From: Puffinus mauretanicus
Taxonomy: Eukaryota > Chordata > Aves > Procellariiformes > Procellariidae
Reading direction: 5' to 3'
Length of the DNA: 64,000 bases
Assembly (NCBI GenBank): GCA_023333565.1
Contig: JAJKFH010003493.1
Location: 248,001 to 312,000 of the forward strand
Part shown: in pieces, positions 48,870 to 62,779 of the stretch
How positions within the stretch are numbered: position 1 is the stretch's first letter
How the letters are laid out: every line of letters begins with the position of its first letter
The notes under the pieces: model-generated
Told to the model about the DNA's origin: nothing
The model's input: the letters and a program-made list of their open reading frames with translations, nothing else
Databases searched by the model: none
Made by a program: the position numbers and the translations under genes

Positions 48870-51800
48870 TGTCACTGTGTTCGCTGTGAGGCTTCCTGAA
48901 TGCCCTTTCTCTGTGTTGAATTCTTCATCTTTGTGTAGCTTAAAATTTAAACAAATCCTTTACATACCGCTGCTTGAAAACAAGACAGAGGCCTACAAAA
49001 ATGCACCTAGCTGTTATATTTTCTCAATGTGTCTGTCTTGCTGCTTGGGTTTTTACCTAATTTCAGAAAAAAAATATGAACAATACTGAGAAAAAGAAAG
49101 AAGAGTTATTCAAAATCGGAAGTGTGGCGCAGAAAACAGATTTATATTCAATAGAACTCTACATAAAGTGCTCAATAATGTTCATTTCTATCAAACACAG
49201 CTCTAGCCTCCCATATACACATACATATACAGAGGACAGATATTTTCACGCTACACAGTATCTTGCAAAGAACTGAAAGCTTTGAAATTCCACTAAAATT
49301 GGTGAGAATTACTGGCAATTAATCATATCCTGGAATTATTCCGTGACTTGAAAGAATAAGCACTAGGACAAAAGAAATGCACCCAGTGACTAACATAAAA
49401 ATATGAGTGATTTGCTAATAAAACCAAATAGCTTAACAGGGGATCATGCTTCCTGCCAACATCTTTTTTTTTGGTGAAATCTATGAGGGGAAATCACGTC
49501 AGGGAGTCACTGTAGGTATTCTCCTTGTGACTACTTATCATTTCCACAACAAATCTATGCATAATTTCAGTTTGCTACTGATAGAGTCAGATTACCAGCA
49601 AAATGGTGTATATATCGAACACCTGCATTTGCTTTCCAATACACACAGTCATGCCATTTGAAGACAAACAGGTCTGAGTCTTACGCCTTTAAACATTCCT
49701 ACCACCTACCTGGGAAAAATTCTCCAAGAATTGCGATTTGTGCCGTTTTACTTTATGCCGAGTACTAGATGTCCTCACCCTCTTTCTAAAATATATCTTT
49801 TCCTGTTACTCCAGGTAGTTAGACCAAATACAGTCTAATACATTTTCCCTCACCCAAGTTGTGGAGAAACCACAGTCAGTCTAAACACACAGGCAAGGCT
49901 GTGACCAGCTCTTGCTCACACGTAAAGACCTAGAAGTCGCCATCCAAAAGGGCAACTCAAGCTAATGCAGTTTATTGGAAACCTCATATCCAGCGCACTG
50001 ACTAAGCTCACTGCATATGACTCCGCGCTCCAAGGGCAGCCTCAGTCCTTTTCGTTAGCAAGGGAGCTGTGTTTATGGGTAATTTTGTAGGGATTTCCTC
50101 AGGAACTCATTCTGTCCATGCTCCGAGTGAACTGAAAATCAGAGCGCTGCAGTTAGAAGAGAGTTCAGCTAGAGATAGAAAAGCTTGCTGAGCAGTTCAT
50201 ATACTTCATTTTAAACACAGTTAAGCTCAACTTCTCCTGAACAAAAATACTATAATTGCAGCATATTTTAAAATATTTTGTTGAACTAGGGCTTGAGTTT
50301 CAATTTCTCATAGAGAACCTCTTAAAAAGATGGAAGGCTTTTCTTGCTAAGCCCATTCAGACATGTCTTGTAAATGACTCATAATTCAGTTGCTACCAAC
50401 AATAAAGCATTTATGCAGAAGATGATACTGAAGACAGCACATGTAAAATAATGCAAATGGACAAAAAAAAGACCAAAAATTAAAATGTAGCCATAGCATT
50501 GCAAAAGCTGAGAAAATAGTGACAAACTGTATAAATAGAGAATGAGATTTAATATTCGATCACAGTGCAATGTTTTCTTCTTCTTTTTTTCCCTTCTTCT
50601 CTTCAACATTTGACCTGCGTTTCAAGTAGAGGAGCATGCAGGGAGGGAGTGATTGCTGAAATGAGTATTTACACAGCATTAACTGTTATTTTCAAAGATG
50701 AAATAATTAGCCTTAAAATCTGACATTTCAGAAATGACAGGACAAATACTGCTGGTTAGAATTGTTTGACTAAGGTAAAACAATTCATTATTATTTTTAT
50801 GAGCCCCAGAGTGGAGTTTGCAGAAACCACAGGTAGTTTGTAGCTGGTTCTAGAGTAAGACTTTTGGAAAACTCTGTTTTATATGAAATAAACAACTCTA
50901 ATAAATGAAGGCAAGCCGTCTATTTAAATAAATACTTTCTTTCACCATCAAATGAAACCCCTTGACTGAACATCAATCTTCCTTACAGAAATGTAAACTT
51001 TCAAAACTACTTCCTACCTCAATAATAGCTATAGGTTACCTGGCTATGGATAGTAAACACACTGTGTTACATTTTAAGTATTTTTTTAAGTGCTGGGCAT
51101 AACACCCAGGCACTAAAGAAAGATATTAATGCAGTATTGTTACTGTTGATTAGTGGAACTGAGCATATTCCCAGCTATCCCTATTTCTGTTTTCTGCAAA
51201 AGAGAGAGAGTATTTATGAAAGAAAATCATGACACATGCCACATATATCTCTAATCAAAGGTTCATCAGCATTCCTGTTCCACAGGACAGTGGATCATTT
51301 ACATCCTAGCATCTTCAGAAAGATTAATGTTTCTTCTATAATTGCTCTCTTTTCTATGCCACAACCCTAAGGCACTGCCCCACACTGGAAATGGGAATTT
51401 AAACAGGGAACAGGAAATGATATAGATGTATAGCAATAATGGAATAAATTTCACCTGTTGGAAAGCAAGAAGCATTTCTTTTCTGGATGAAAAGAGGCCA
51501 AATTTTCAAAGAGGAGTCATCTTAGGCTCTACATCTGGGCTATTACCAGCTTCCACTTGATGTGAAACAATTTATACACAAAGATCAGTAATTCTCTGTG
51601 GAAAAAACCCTACTGCAGAGTTCAATTGCTTATATGCATAACCATCTCCCACCATTTCTTTACGGTGGCAAACTTTTTGTGGATTACGTACACAAGGACG
51701 AATCTTACTGGGAGTGCTGTGAATTTACATAGCTTTTTATCTGTCAACTAAGGACCTGACAATTCTCTCTGCATGAAGCACTCAGTACCATTTATGCATT

Positions 51801-53710
51801 TGAAAGATCTTCTGCCTATAGTAAACCAAAAAGAAAAAGTATTTATTTCTTTTTTATATCAGTTCTTCTTTTCAAAAGTTTCCTTTTCTTAAGTTTCTAT
51901 TCCTCACTCTCAATCCTTTCTTAATTTCTTTTATTTTCAGTTCCGTCCTTTATCAACTTTCCAGTAAACATGTTCTGGAAACCTCTAGATAAGATAAGTA
52001 ACAGATCTAGGAGAAATAAAAAATGCATAGCACCAAAGGCAAAAAAATACATGAAACAACATGAAAATTGCAGAGCAGGCAAACGCTCTCTCTTTTCAAA
52101 GTTTCCCACAATCAGCTCTAACATACTTCCCGTAAGTAATACTATCTCACAAGCTGCATAGATAAGGCAAAAAGCCTCATCATGTAATTAGACAAAATCT
52201 TGTAATGCCACAATGTGCACTAAATGTCCGATCTGACACCTAATAAATATGTGGGAGGCTTTCCATCTACTTCAAAGGTTGCTGGACTAAACCCTGAGTG
52301 TGTAGGCTCACTAACGAGCAACCTGACTTGTGCCCATGAGCCAGGCAGAGGATAGCTACAAGAAAATGCAATCTCTACAGCTCATAATTGTTTAGATGCT
52401 GGAAAATGGAAAACCACAGAAATAACAAACTGGTTATGAGTTATGTTACTGTGCACAGCCCACAACATATTTGCTTTTCATGTATTCTGCTAATCAAAAT
52501 TGTGACACATGATTGGAAGAATAAAAGATTTACAACTAGAAAAAATTATGCTTAAATTTGCTACCTAGAGTGGATCAGCAGCTCATTCACAACCTTAGCA
52601 GGAAAAGCCAGTCATTTACACCAGTGTGGAGAGAGAGGGAGGCACACTTAGGGGCATGATTACACTGCAGTACAGGAGAAACCCAGCCATGGTCCTGGAG
52701 AGTTCTCCACAAGCTAATTTAACTTGCTAAGAAAATTAGATATAGACCTAACAGGAATTATTTTCCCCAAAGTAACTTTAACCCTCGCACAACCACTAAG
52801 TAGTATCAATCTAAAGCTTCTTAAAAGCATCAGGTCTTGAAAAGATTAAGTTGAATTACAAACTTGCGATTGGTACTTTGATTTACTTTGTGCTAAAATA
52901 CAGCCAGCACACAACATTGGCTTTTTACTGCTTTATGGAGTATACAATTACATGAAATACACATCAAACTCATCTAAATAGCTGGCCATTTAACTGTCTG
53001 TTTGGAGCAGTTGCACACTCTGTCATCCCGTGTGATCTAAAGCACAGAGTCAAGTCTGGCTGCTGTTTATAATTTAAGATAGGTAGCTCTGAACAACGGG
53101 GCCTTTCCCCCTCCTCCCTCCCAAGGAAGGGAAAGCTCTTAAAAGGTCAGGCACCAATGCAGTTTACTGAATAAAACTCAGGTTTGAAGAATGGGCCTTC
53201 TAAAGTGATTTTACTACCTGAGATGTAATGAGTTTTACAGGCTCTCTTTGTTAAATTGCCCTGACAGTTTCCATTTCCACTTGCTTCAATCATATTAACA
53301 GAAGCTAAAGTTCACAAGTAGTAAAATATTTCAGTGTACTGAGTGGGGTCTCTAAAAAATAGATCACACACTTGACAAACATATAGGACATAACGTTTGG
53401 CATTCCATTTCATGTTTGGCTTGGCATGTCTCGTTTAGGGCAGGACAAGATGCCCTACCACAGTATCTCATTACTCATGGAAATAAAACATAGCTACACC
53501 AAGGACTTGACAAATCCCATTAGATCTGTCAGAAGGACAAGATTGTCCCAGTGAATTGGTGAGGGAAGGAAAAGGGAAATATTGGAGATGCTCCACCGAA
53601 GTGAAACATACTTAACGTCATAAGACTCAAAGATACAAAATCTGGGTAAATAGGTAAGAATTGAAACAGGACGTTCCTCACTGAAATGAGAAAAGGGAAC
53701 AAAAAAGCGA
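48870..53710. other. Unique AT-rich sequence, no supported gene
   Basis: Very AT-rich, with stops in all frames. The longest frames are below 80 codons until the CR1. No repeat family is recognised. Confidence 0.6.
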
Positions 53711-54561
53711 AGAATCATAGAATCATAAAGGTTGGAAAAGACCTCTAAGATCATCGAGTCCAACCGTCAACCCAACACCACCATGCCCACTACACCATGT
53801 CCCTAAGCGCCTCATCTACGCGTCTTTTAAATACTTCCAGGGATGGTGACTCAACCACTTCCCTGGGCAGCCTGTTCCAAGGCCTGACCACTCTTTCAGT
53901 AAAGAAATTTCTCCTAATGCCCAATCTAAACCTCCCATGGTGCAACTTGAGGCCATTTCCTCTCGTCCTATCGCTAGTTACTTGGCAGAAGAGACCAACA
54001 CCCACCTCGCTACAACCTCCTTTCAGGTAGTTGTAGAGTGCAATGAGGTCTCCCCTCAGCCTCCTCTTCTCCAGACTAAATAACCCCAGATCCCTCAGCC
54101 GCTCCTCATAAGACTTGTGCTCCAGGCCCTTCACCAGCTTCGTTGCCCTCCTCTGGACACGCTCCAGCACCTCCATGTCCTTCTTGTAGTGAAGGGCCCA
54201 AAACTGAACACAGTATTCGAGGTGCGGCCTCACCAGTGCCGAGTACAGGGGCACATCACCTCCCCTCCTGCTGGCCACACTATTTCTGATACAGGCCAGG
54301 ATGCCCTTCTTGGCCACACACTGCTCATGTTCAGCCGGCTGTCAACCAGCACCCCCAGGTCCTTTTCCTCTGGGCAGCTTTCCAGCCACTCTTCCCCAAG
54401 CCTGTAGCGTTGCCTGGGGTTGTTGTGGCCGAAGTGCAGGACCCGGCACTTGGCCTTGTTGAACCTCATACAGTTGGCCTCAGCCCATCGATCCAGCCTG
54501 TCCAGGTCCCTCTGCAGAGCCTTCCTACCCTTCAGCAGATCAACACTCCCGCCCAACTTGG
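53711..54561 (-). mobile_element. CR1 non-LTR retrotransposon, 5'-truncated, avian type
   Basis: The minus strand reads as the 3' part of a CR1 LINE: the end of the reverse-transcriptase ORF, a stop codon at about 53790, a 3' UTR of about 80 bp, and a terminal tail of repeated ATTCTATG-like units at 53711-53726 on the plus strand. A short 3' UTR and an octamer tail instead of poly(A) are diagnostic of CR1. Homology stops abruptly near 54561, which is the usual 5' truncation from incomplete target-primed reverse transcription. Most of the last 170 codons are still open, so this is a fairly young copy and clearly younger than the other LINE relics here. The sequence resembles the CR1-E/J groups of neognath birds, but subfamily assignment is from memory of the family and is tentative. 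There is no obvious target-site duplication, which is normal for CR1. The element cannot move by itself because it lacks the endonuclease and most of the reverse transcriptase. Confidence 0.97.
53790..54561 (-). pseudogene. CR1 ORF2 remnant (reverse transcriptase C-terminal part)
   Basis: This is the translatable part of the CR1 copy. From 54317 down to the stop at 53790 one frame is open for 175 codons. It carries the family's conserved C-terminal blocks: [19 protein letters not shown], then a [21 protein letters not shown] block, [20 protein letters not shown], and the closing [19 protein letters not shown]. Upstream (54320-54561) a second frame carries [12 protein letters not shown] and [15 protein letters not shown], which belong just N-terminal to the first set. 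The two frames are separated by small deletions around 54255-54330, so the gene is broken. The polymerase active-site motif and the N-terminal endonuclease lie in the missing 5' part. The annotated methionine at 54317 is internal to the family's reading frame and is not a real start. No function is expected. Confidence 0.92.
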
Positions 54562-57500
54562 TTATCTCAGCAGCGATAATTCTGCTTCTCATTTTAAGAG
54601 CACACAAACAACTCTGCTACTACCTAATTGTGTATTTGCCTTTGCCTTTTTAAATCACATAGTCCTTAGCGGATGGGATGGACCTTCCTCCGTCTTTGGT
54701 AAGTGTCTAGCATTCCTTGGAAGGTACCGCAATCTAAATAGCAATGACCAAACAGGAACAAATGATAGCTTCCTCTTTTCCAATGCTGAAATAGTTCAGA
54801 AAGTTTCATATAGTTTGCAGAATATAGGAGAGAAAACTTCAGTGAATGACTATGTGAAGCAAAGGAGGATTTGAAAATGATCTTGCACAAGTTCAAAGCA
54901 AAAGCTTATAATGTGCAGCACGAGGCTCACCCATTTGATTTAGAAATTTTGTTTCCCAAGTGTTTTTCTACATTATTTTCCTAGAGTGCTAAAGCTCTGA
55001 CTACCCTTTAAGATACATCAGCACGATACTAAGATTTAAATTGATTTACTGTGACTTCAATTTGAAGTGCAACTTGGTGCAACCAAGAGAAGAGCTAGGC
55101 CGAGAAATGTTTTAGCCAAGATGACCCACACCAAGTGACACATGTAGCAAATGAAGCATCTGGACGTATGTGAAATATCCAACAGCAATCTACAAACTCA
55201 CTGAGTGGGGGAGTCTGACACAGATCTTTAGGAAGCCGGTTAATGGGCTACTGAGGCTCTTTGGAGTCAAAAAGATAAAAGGAAAATCAATGATCTCAAA
55301 ACAATTCTAAAACAAAAAATTTGGAACTATGCATTGCTATGCATTATCATTCTCATCAACATTAATAATGCTGAAGCAGGTTCAGATACAGTCAATACTT
55401 AACATAAAAAAGAAGTAGTACTTAAAAAAATGCTGTACTCATCACTCATTGCTCCTCCTGAGGCCCAGAACACAGTAACTGGCTTGACAGCATAGTAACC
55501 AGCTCTGATGTAAAAGATCTTTATTATATATACTTATCTGGCGGCACTGACTGAAGGTGGCAGACAGTGTGTGAAGGGAAGATGAGTGCATAATGGGAAT
55601 ACGGTTCCCCAAATCCCAGGAGGAATAAAAACCTGTAGCAATTGAGGTAAATCAAAGCTGTATGAAAAGAAACGCTCAGCTCATTTAGATGCAAATATAT
55701 CCAGACACCACCATGCACCACCTCTAAACAGTATTGCACATCCAGTATTACCTCCATTGTACCGACAAATGCCTGTCTTCTCTATAATAATGTTCTCTTT
55801 TATGTATATGCTGTGGAAGAGTTAAGGCATATTTACATTCAATCAACAAAACTTCATCAGCACAGCAAGATGAACAAAGATCATATCCATAACTGGCATC
55901 TGACCTTTTCATCTCTCTCTCCCTGAATGCATGTGTGCGAGGCAGGCAAGCATGCACACACACATGAGCAGAAACAATACATAATGTCTGAAATCACCTA
56001 ATGGCCAGGGCATCCCAATATTTTCTCCTACGGTAAGTATTTTATTCACTGCAAGCATTGGATTTTAATTTGTATCATCTACAGAGCTATGCACAGAGTT
56101 GGTGCTGAAGTAACGAAGAATAGAAAATACATTTCTTAAATAAATGCAATACCTTTTAACCTAAAGCACTTATTTACTAAATTACTTATTTACTAATTCA
56201 CAGTATTCAGCCAGGACATGGCCTACTCATCACAGACCACTAAAATTAAACCTGTGTGTATTGCAGGACTTTGGCCCAAGAACAGGTTATCGCACATCAG
56301 ACACTTTTCAGAAACCATCTACATGCATATTTTTCTCTGAAAATACATGCAGCAATTTGAGGTAGTTTATCCTTCAGTAAAGGAAGGATAAATCACCGAT
56401 TTATTTCTTTGAAATAATTTGTTGATGTGTCAGAACGTTTACACCTTTTCGCAGTTGCTCCCTGATCCAATCTGTCATTCACCACCTAGAAATAAAATCT
56501 TTACACTTAAAGTAAGCGGTAGAAGTTAATAACGTTCTTGGTGCTACTGTTTCGGCTTGAACAACACAGGACTTAGCAGACAGTAATGGTCTGACAGGGC
56601 GCTGGATGGCCAGCTTTGGTTAACAAGGCTTCTTTTTTAAACTCTGCAGTCTGTAAGAAGCTATTGACCTCTAATTTGCAGCAAGCAGATTAATTGAGGG
56701 TTTCTACTTTGTTAAGACTGTTTTTGGAAACTCTAAGCTGGCTTAAAACGCTGAAATATTTGCCTTAATGTACAGTGCTTAAACAAATCGGATGCAATCC
56801 TCTTTCAAAAGTAGTTCTTGAAGAAACTGCTGGAACCTTACCTAGGATTGAGGTGCCAACATGCCTCAGTTGCACCTTCTTTCAACTCTTCAGATTTGTG
56901 AGGGAGGAGATGGTTCGTGGATTCAGCGGGCCAAAGCGCACATCACTGACTGTGGCTGATAATTTGAGAGTTGCCCAGAAGGGCAGACTCCTAGAGTTTG
57001 GTTCCAGCTTGATGGGCCAAGCTGACCTCTGGGTACGATTCGGTTACCTCAGCTTTGCCTTTGGGCTTCAACCATCCACAGTAGGCATGCAGGGCCCCCA
57101 CTGACAGACACAAGAATTTTGTGGAATGACTTAATAAGGATATTTTCCTCTAGCTGGGACTTGAGTTTTAAAGGCAACTCTGACCCCTCATTCCTAAATT
57201 CTTCCAGAATAAAATCTTGCACTGCGCCACTAAGGGTGAAAAATAAGAACAAGGTCTATACAAAACCAATGTTCATTGTTTGTTTTTAAAGAAAAAAATT
57301 GTTGGGTTGGTTTTTTTTTAACCAATATGTTAAGTGAGGTGGTTACATCATTGATACCCAAGCAGAGCAATATCAAAGATTTGAGGTTTTTTGGCTAAAT
57401 ACATACTGTCTTGGATTTTTTTTTTTAAACAAAAATTAATAACAAGTGCTAATGGAATTAAAATTAAAAGATCAAGAGAGATCATTTGTCGATCAAAAAA

Positions 57501-58989
57501 CCCCAATACATTCCATTTCTGCTGCAAAAGAAGACAATAAACATAGATGAGGCAGCAAAGTATTTTACATAGGTGGAATATCAACTAGGGAATCAGGATG
57601 CCAAAATCTTGAAACAATCCAGCACATCTTCCTAATAGAAGACTTTGTATTCCAATATTGCACACTGAATGCATCTGTTAACTTTGGGTCCAAAATATAG
57701 GTCAGTATTCTAAACCGGCAAACTTCAGAACCACAAATCACTGCTCTGTAGCTCTGAGCAATTTTATTTTTCAACATGATTAGAAGTGGTAGTACCAACA
57801 AGGCTGAGGGTCATCTATATCATCCAAATTTCCAGATTTGAGCTCCTGCTCACAAAAATTGAGTTCTGTCTTAAAACAACTGAACTTGATTCCCTGAAAA
57901 ATATTTGTATATGTATCTGTCATCTGGATATTTATATTGGGACAGCAAGATTTCATAGCTGTCTAAAACAAATATTAGACACAAATATATCTCAAGAGTG
58001 CATCTCTCAAGAGTGCCAATTTGAACAGGGTAGATCATTCTCTTAGCAAATATGTTTTGCGTGTCTCAAGGTTCTTCTCTACATAATATTTATGTGAACA
58101 GTAATTCTAACAAAAAAATCCCAAACAACCAAAAACATGAAAGGAGAAGTAGTAAAATACCCATTTGCTGCTTACAGATCTGTAACTCAGGCCTGTATTT
58201 CTCACCATTCTATCTTCATGTTAAAACTTTTTAGCAGTGAAATATCTGCACAGATAATACAAAGTTGTTGGTGGGTTGTTTTTTAAATAGTCTTAAAGGT
58301 AATAAAAACCTGCCAACCCCATGGAACCTAATTCTTGTTTCTTAAAGCATGTGAGTTTTTATCATGATTGAAGTAAATGTTCCTTAGAGCAAAAATACCA
58401 AGATTTAATATGTTAGAAACTCATCTACCCTCTACTGGTATTTTCTCATTTCCACTTTTCTTTGTGAAATGCAGCATTTTAGACAGCATTTAAAGTTTAG
58501 AAACACATATATTTAACTTGCTTTCTATATCTCCTATTTAGCTTACTATATTTTTGCAATTATACATAGCTAGAAATTAAGCTCCAGGACACCAGGCAAG
58601 ACTTTTCTAGCACAACTCAAGATACTGAGCTGTCACATTTACGGTGTTAAACAACAGCCAACCAGTTGATATAATCACTGAAGACAAGCCAAAGAACAGA
58701 ACTTTAGCTGTGAACATTTGCAAATACTTGGAGGGTCATTTTAAAACTTGCACTTACAAAATATAACATCTGCATTTGACTCAAAACCAGTAAAGCATTC
58801 TGAGATTTAACTTTAAGAGAGCAAATGAATGTAACAGTTCAACATGCAAAATAATGCAGTTTATACACTTGCTAAAAATAAGAGTTTCTGCTGCAAAATC
58901 TAGGGTGCTCATCAGTTGACTAAAAGGTAGTAAAAAATACATACTAGGCAAGGTACTGCCCAACTGAGAGATGGTACTACAGCACTGCA
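54562..58989. other. Unique AT-rich sequence, no supported gene
   Basis: The longest unexplained frame is 109 codons at 56775-57104, without domains. A 15-bp-spaced direct repeat CTCAAGAGTGC occurs at 57991 and 58006. No gene is seen. Confidence 0.55.
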
Positions 58990-59130
58990 GAAACCCTCTC
59001 TGAAAAATAGTGTACAGCTCTGCTCAACCACGTTCAAGAAAGATGGATTGGAAGTGGAAAAGGTATAGAAAAGGGCTATTGATCAGTGGAATATCAGAAG
59101 AAGAATTGGTCTCTCCCAGAAGAGAGACTT
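58990..59130 (+). mobile_element. Old CR1/L3-like LINE relic
   Basis: The plus strand runs through a TACAGCTCTGCTCAACCACG stretch, then TTCAAGAAAGATGG, then GGAAAAGGTATAGAAAAGGGCT, followed by a diverged ATCAG..GGAATATCAGAAGAAGA and TCTCCCAGAAGAGAGACTTT. These correspond to the region encoding the [20 protein letters not shown] blocks of CR1-type reverse transcriptases. It is about as diverged as the relics at 46.3 and 62.8 kb. The following 250 bp (to about 59400) may contain more of the element, but I cannot match it with confidence. Confidence 0.7.
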
Positions 59131-62100
59131 TGCCTGCCTTGTGCAACATCCAGCCAGCTGATCCAAAATTCATGTAACTGCAACAGGATGGTGATAAGTA
59201 TGTAGGAATACCCTAAAAAGAATGTGGTGTATTTACAATAGCAATAGGAAGGATGTAAATGGGATATCATTCTGCTTTACAAATGTGGTTCGAAGAGGTG
59301 GAAAAGACTAACGTGAAAGGACTGCATTCGCATGGGAACAAAGGGGGACGTTGCAGAAGGAAAGACATTTGTGAAGGGAAAGATCACTATGAAAAATTTC
59401 CAAAATATTAAGTGAAAGACTAACACATGAGGGGTTATCAAAGAAATACCAGCAATACAGGCAATACATAGTATTTACAGGTATCACTCAATGCCTGAGC
59501 TGATCTGTGGACCGTTAAGACCAGGTAACGTAAGAGGGCTGTGTTTTGTAAGAGGTTTTCATCACAGTATAAAATGTTTCACGTCTCAACTACTACAAAT
59601 TCAAAGGACCTCTGACCAAAGAAATGGAGAAACCTTTAGTAAAATCCAGTATAAAGGATAAGGTACTAGATGATGCTCCCAGGAGGAAAGTGCCTAAGTT
59701 GCTACTTCGTCAGACCGTGTCCTTGAGGTAAGTCTGCACCACGCTTCCCAGATGTCTTGTGATCAAAGAGAGCCAGTACAATAGTCACTTACAGGAGTGC
59801 AGACAGGTACCCTGGTAACTAACCTAATTGCTGACTGATATAGAATGTCCAGCTTCTTCAATGTACTCCTGTAAACCAATCTGGAAATTACTTATATACT
59901 CAAGAGAAGTGAATAGCATGCAACAGGGCAATCACACCAGATGAAACTATTTATTTGAACTTCTGCCTAAGCAAAGCAGAGTCTGTATCCGACACTCCTT
60001 TTTAACATAGAAAGCCTGAGTTCAAGAAGAATTAGAAGATTGATCATAGAAAAAGTAAGCCATTACATATTTCAGCTAATGAAATTTTTATTCTGAAAGG
60101 GAAACATTTCCTTTACCGTAGGCCCAGCAGCCCCAGGAGAGAGGGCAAGGCAGCGAGACCTCTGTAACCCCGTTACAGCCAGATTTCCACCTGGTCTGGA
60201 GCAGTTCTAGATCCTTTACCAAACCCATGATGTTACTATTTGAAATGTGCTGTACAGTAAGAAGGCAGTCTGATGTGAATCACGCTATTAGCAATAGGTG
60301 ACCTTTCACCGGTGAACAGTTTTTAAGCAAGGGAAAAGATTTTTTGGAAGTTAAGACACTGCAAAGACTATCCTTGCACTGACTCCACATGCTGCTTTAT
60401 GCTGTATCGCTATAATAAAGCAACATAGCCATATAAATGATAGTCCTGGTCTTCCGTAACAAGCTATAATTGGAGTAGGTGACTAGGAAAAATTTTAGAT
60501 AAATGGTGGGATCATAACCTTTTATGCAAAATGGACAAATAAGTTATGGAAATATGTGGGAAGCCCTGAGGCTGTGTAGCTCTACTTCAAACCATAGGCA
60601 CAGTTAAAGCAGACAGTAAATCACTAAATCTCATCTCAGACTTTACAATTTTGTTGTTGTTTTGGTTTTTGCCAGTTTTTGCTGACAGATAGAAAAAATA
60701 CTGGCTGAATGTGACCAAGATTTAATTTACCTCCAATTTCCTTCCTATTTCTACAGCACATTCCTAAAAAACACACACCATTTTATTCCCAGTGCTTAGA
60801 AGAATTACTAGTAAATAATCGCACTGCAACAGTACATACTATAAAAATACCACTGTAATACTTTTTGCTACTCATGAGAATTGCATTACATTACAAAATT
60901 TTCTCAAGAATATTTCTAAATGATCATCTATAAATGTGTGTATACATTCATATAAATATAGTTACTTGAATACTTGTCAACTATGCATGCCCATACTGAA
61001 AAATCGTATGTCCATATACAGAGAGACAGAACTGTGATACTGCACTGAAACAGCATCGTGTATTAACTGAGTGGGATACTAAAGTGGCAAAGATACCTTT
61101 GAAGACGGGGAAGCCTTTCTTCAAGGCATCTTCTCCTTCTTTACCTGCCTATCAGCTGCATTTAAGAACCGAGAATGATTTAACTGCATGAAGAAATGAC
61201 GTCTGAGGCACAGACTTCAGCGATGACTCCCAGAAAGATACGTCCGCTTGTTCTGAGGAATTCAAAGTCAAGCTTTCCAGCACCAAGCCTTAACTATCCC
61301 AACTCCAAAATTTTCTGACTTTAGAAATGAAACATCTCATACTCCCTTTCTTCACTATTTCTTTTCCTTTTTGAATCTTGATAAAAATATCAAGATTGCA
61401 GATGACTGACAAGAGGTAATTATTGAACATACCCGCTTTGTTACTTACTGGCACCCAGATCAGCAAACTTATATTCATTCTAAGATGGGAAAAACATACC
61501 CCCTATCAAATGTTATATCCATTCTAATTCTGTGTTCACCTAGGGGAGGTCCAACTTTTCCAACTACAAAAATTCATTTACAGCTGCTATCATCAAGGTT
61601 TTCATTGTTCTCCATAGTTTTTGAGACCGCAAAGTTACGAGGCGTAGTACAGGAAATAACTGTTGTACTTTCATTACTGCAGTGTAAGGGGTGTCTTTAG
61701 TAGACGTAAATGTCCCAGAGGTTCCCAGGACATACCCTTGTATAGGTTTCTTGGGAATCAAAGAAAGATTCCTTCTGCCTACACAGCTAGAGAAACTGGC
61801 AATTTAGGGTCCCTAAGTTCTCCCATGTGTCCACCATTTTGGACTATGGCTCATAAAAGGGTCATTTTCCTCCGTGAGCACTAGGGAAAGCAGAACAGCA
61901 TTAATATACATCCTTCCTAAATAAGGATTCATCTGCACAGCATAAGATCTGCTGCAGTTCTTTCCTCCTTTTAGGTATGAAGGCACGTGCTGTAGCGTTG
62001 CTGGTAACATCATGCCCAAGCAGTGAGCGCAAGATAAAATGCACAGGGGTACTTACAGTAGTCCCTGGCAAAGGTAATGTCCTCAAGCCTGCTGACAGAA

Positions 62101-62779
62101 TTGGCCAGGCATTTATCCACCGGTGACATTAGTTTCAGGTATTGTTCAGCAATATGACAGACACTAATTTGATCTAAGATTTAAGGAAAGCTGAGATCAA
62201 ACAATCTCAGAATTTAAGGCAGACATTTATAATGCCTTATTTATACACAGACGTGTTTTTTTTGGCGGGGTATTCTCTTTTGACACAACATTGAAACTAT
62301 GTCCTCATACTTGAGGTTGTACTTTCTTCACTTGCTGTCTTAAAGGAATAGTTATGTTGCTTTTTTTTAACACTTCAATTATTTCTGGGGTACATTTTTC
62401 TAAAGCTGACAGTTCTTATTTAAAAAATTGATCTTCCTAGGTTTAATCAGCTATGTGCATTTATCCTTGTACAAAATGAGACACACCTTACAAAATATCC
62501 GATATCAGCCAGATGTACCCTTCTTCTGTGTGTCCATTTTCCCATTTCCCAGGCTGCAGCACTACACAGCATTAGCAATACTGATATCCAGCATATTGAT
62601 ATAAAATGACCCTCTTAAGCTTCCTATCAGCTGTGCTCTCGTATTACAAAACCACTTTCCCATGCTTCATGTTCATTACTTAGCAACTGCTCCTTGCTTC
62701 TAAAAACCGCATCCTTATTTACGCATGCACATCCTGGCATATCTTTCTTAAAAGTAGAAAAAGAACAGGGATTAAGGGA
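59131..62779. other. Unique AT-rich sequence, no supported gene
   Basis: Possible extension of the LINE relic to about 59400. Beyond that it is AT-rich DNA with frames below 75 codons. A consensus donor (TTGAG/GTAAGT at 59727/59728) stands alone without a convincing acceptor. Confidence 0.55.

Noticed and set aside
53797..54407. Plus-strand open frames across the CR1
   Set aside because: They are antisense shadows of the CR1 reverse-transcriptase frame.
54410..54874. 154-codon plus-strand open frame
   Set aside because: Its first third is antisense CR1 and the rest is AT-rich DNA past the CR1 breakpoint, so it is not a gene.
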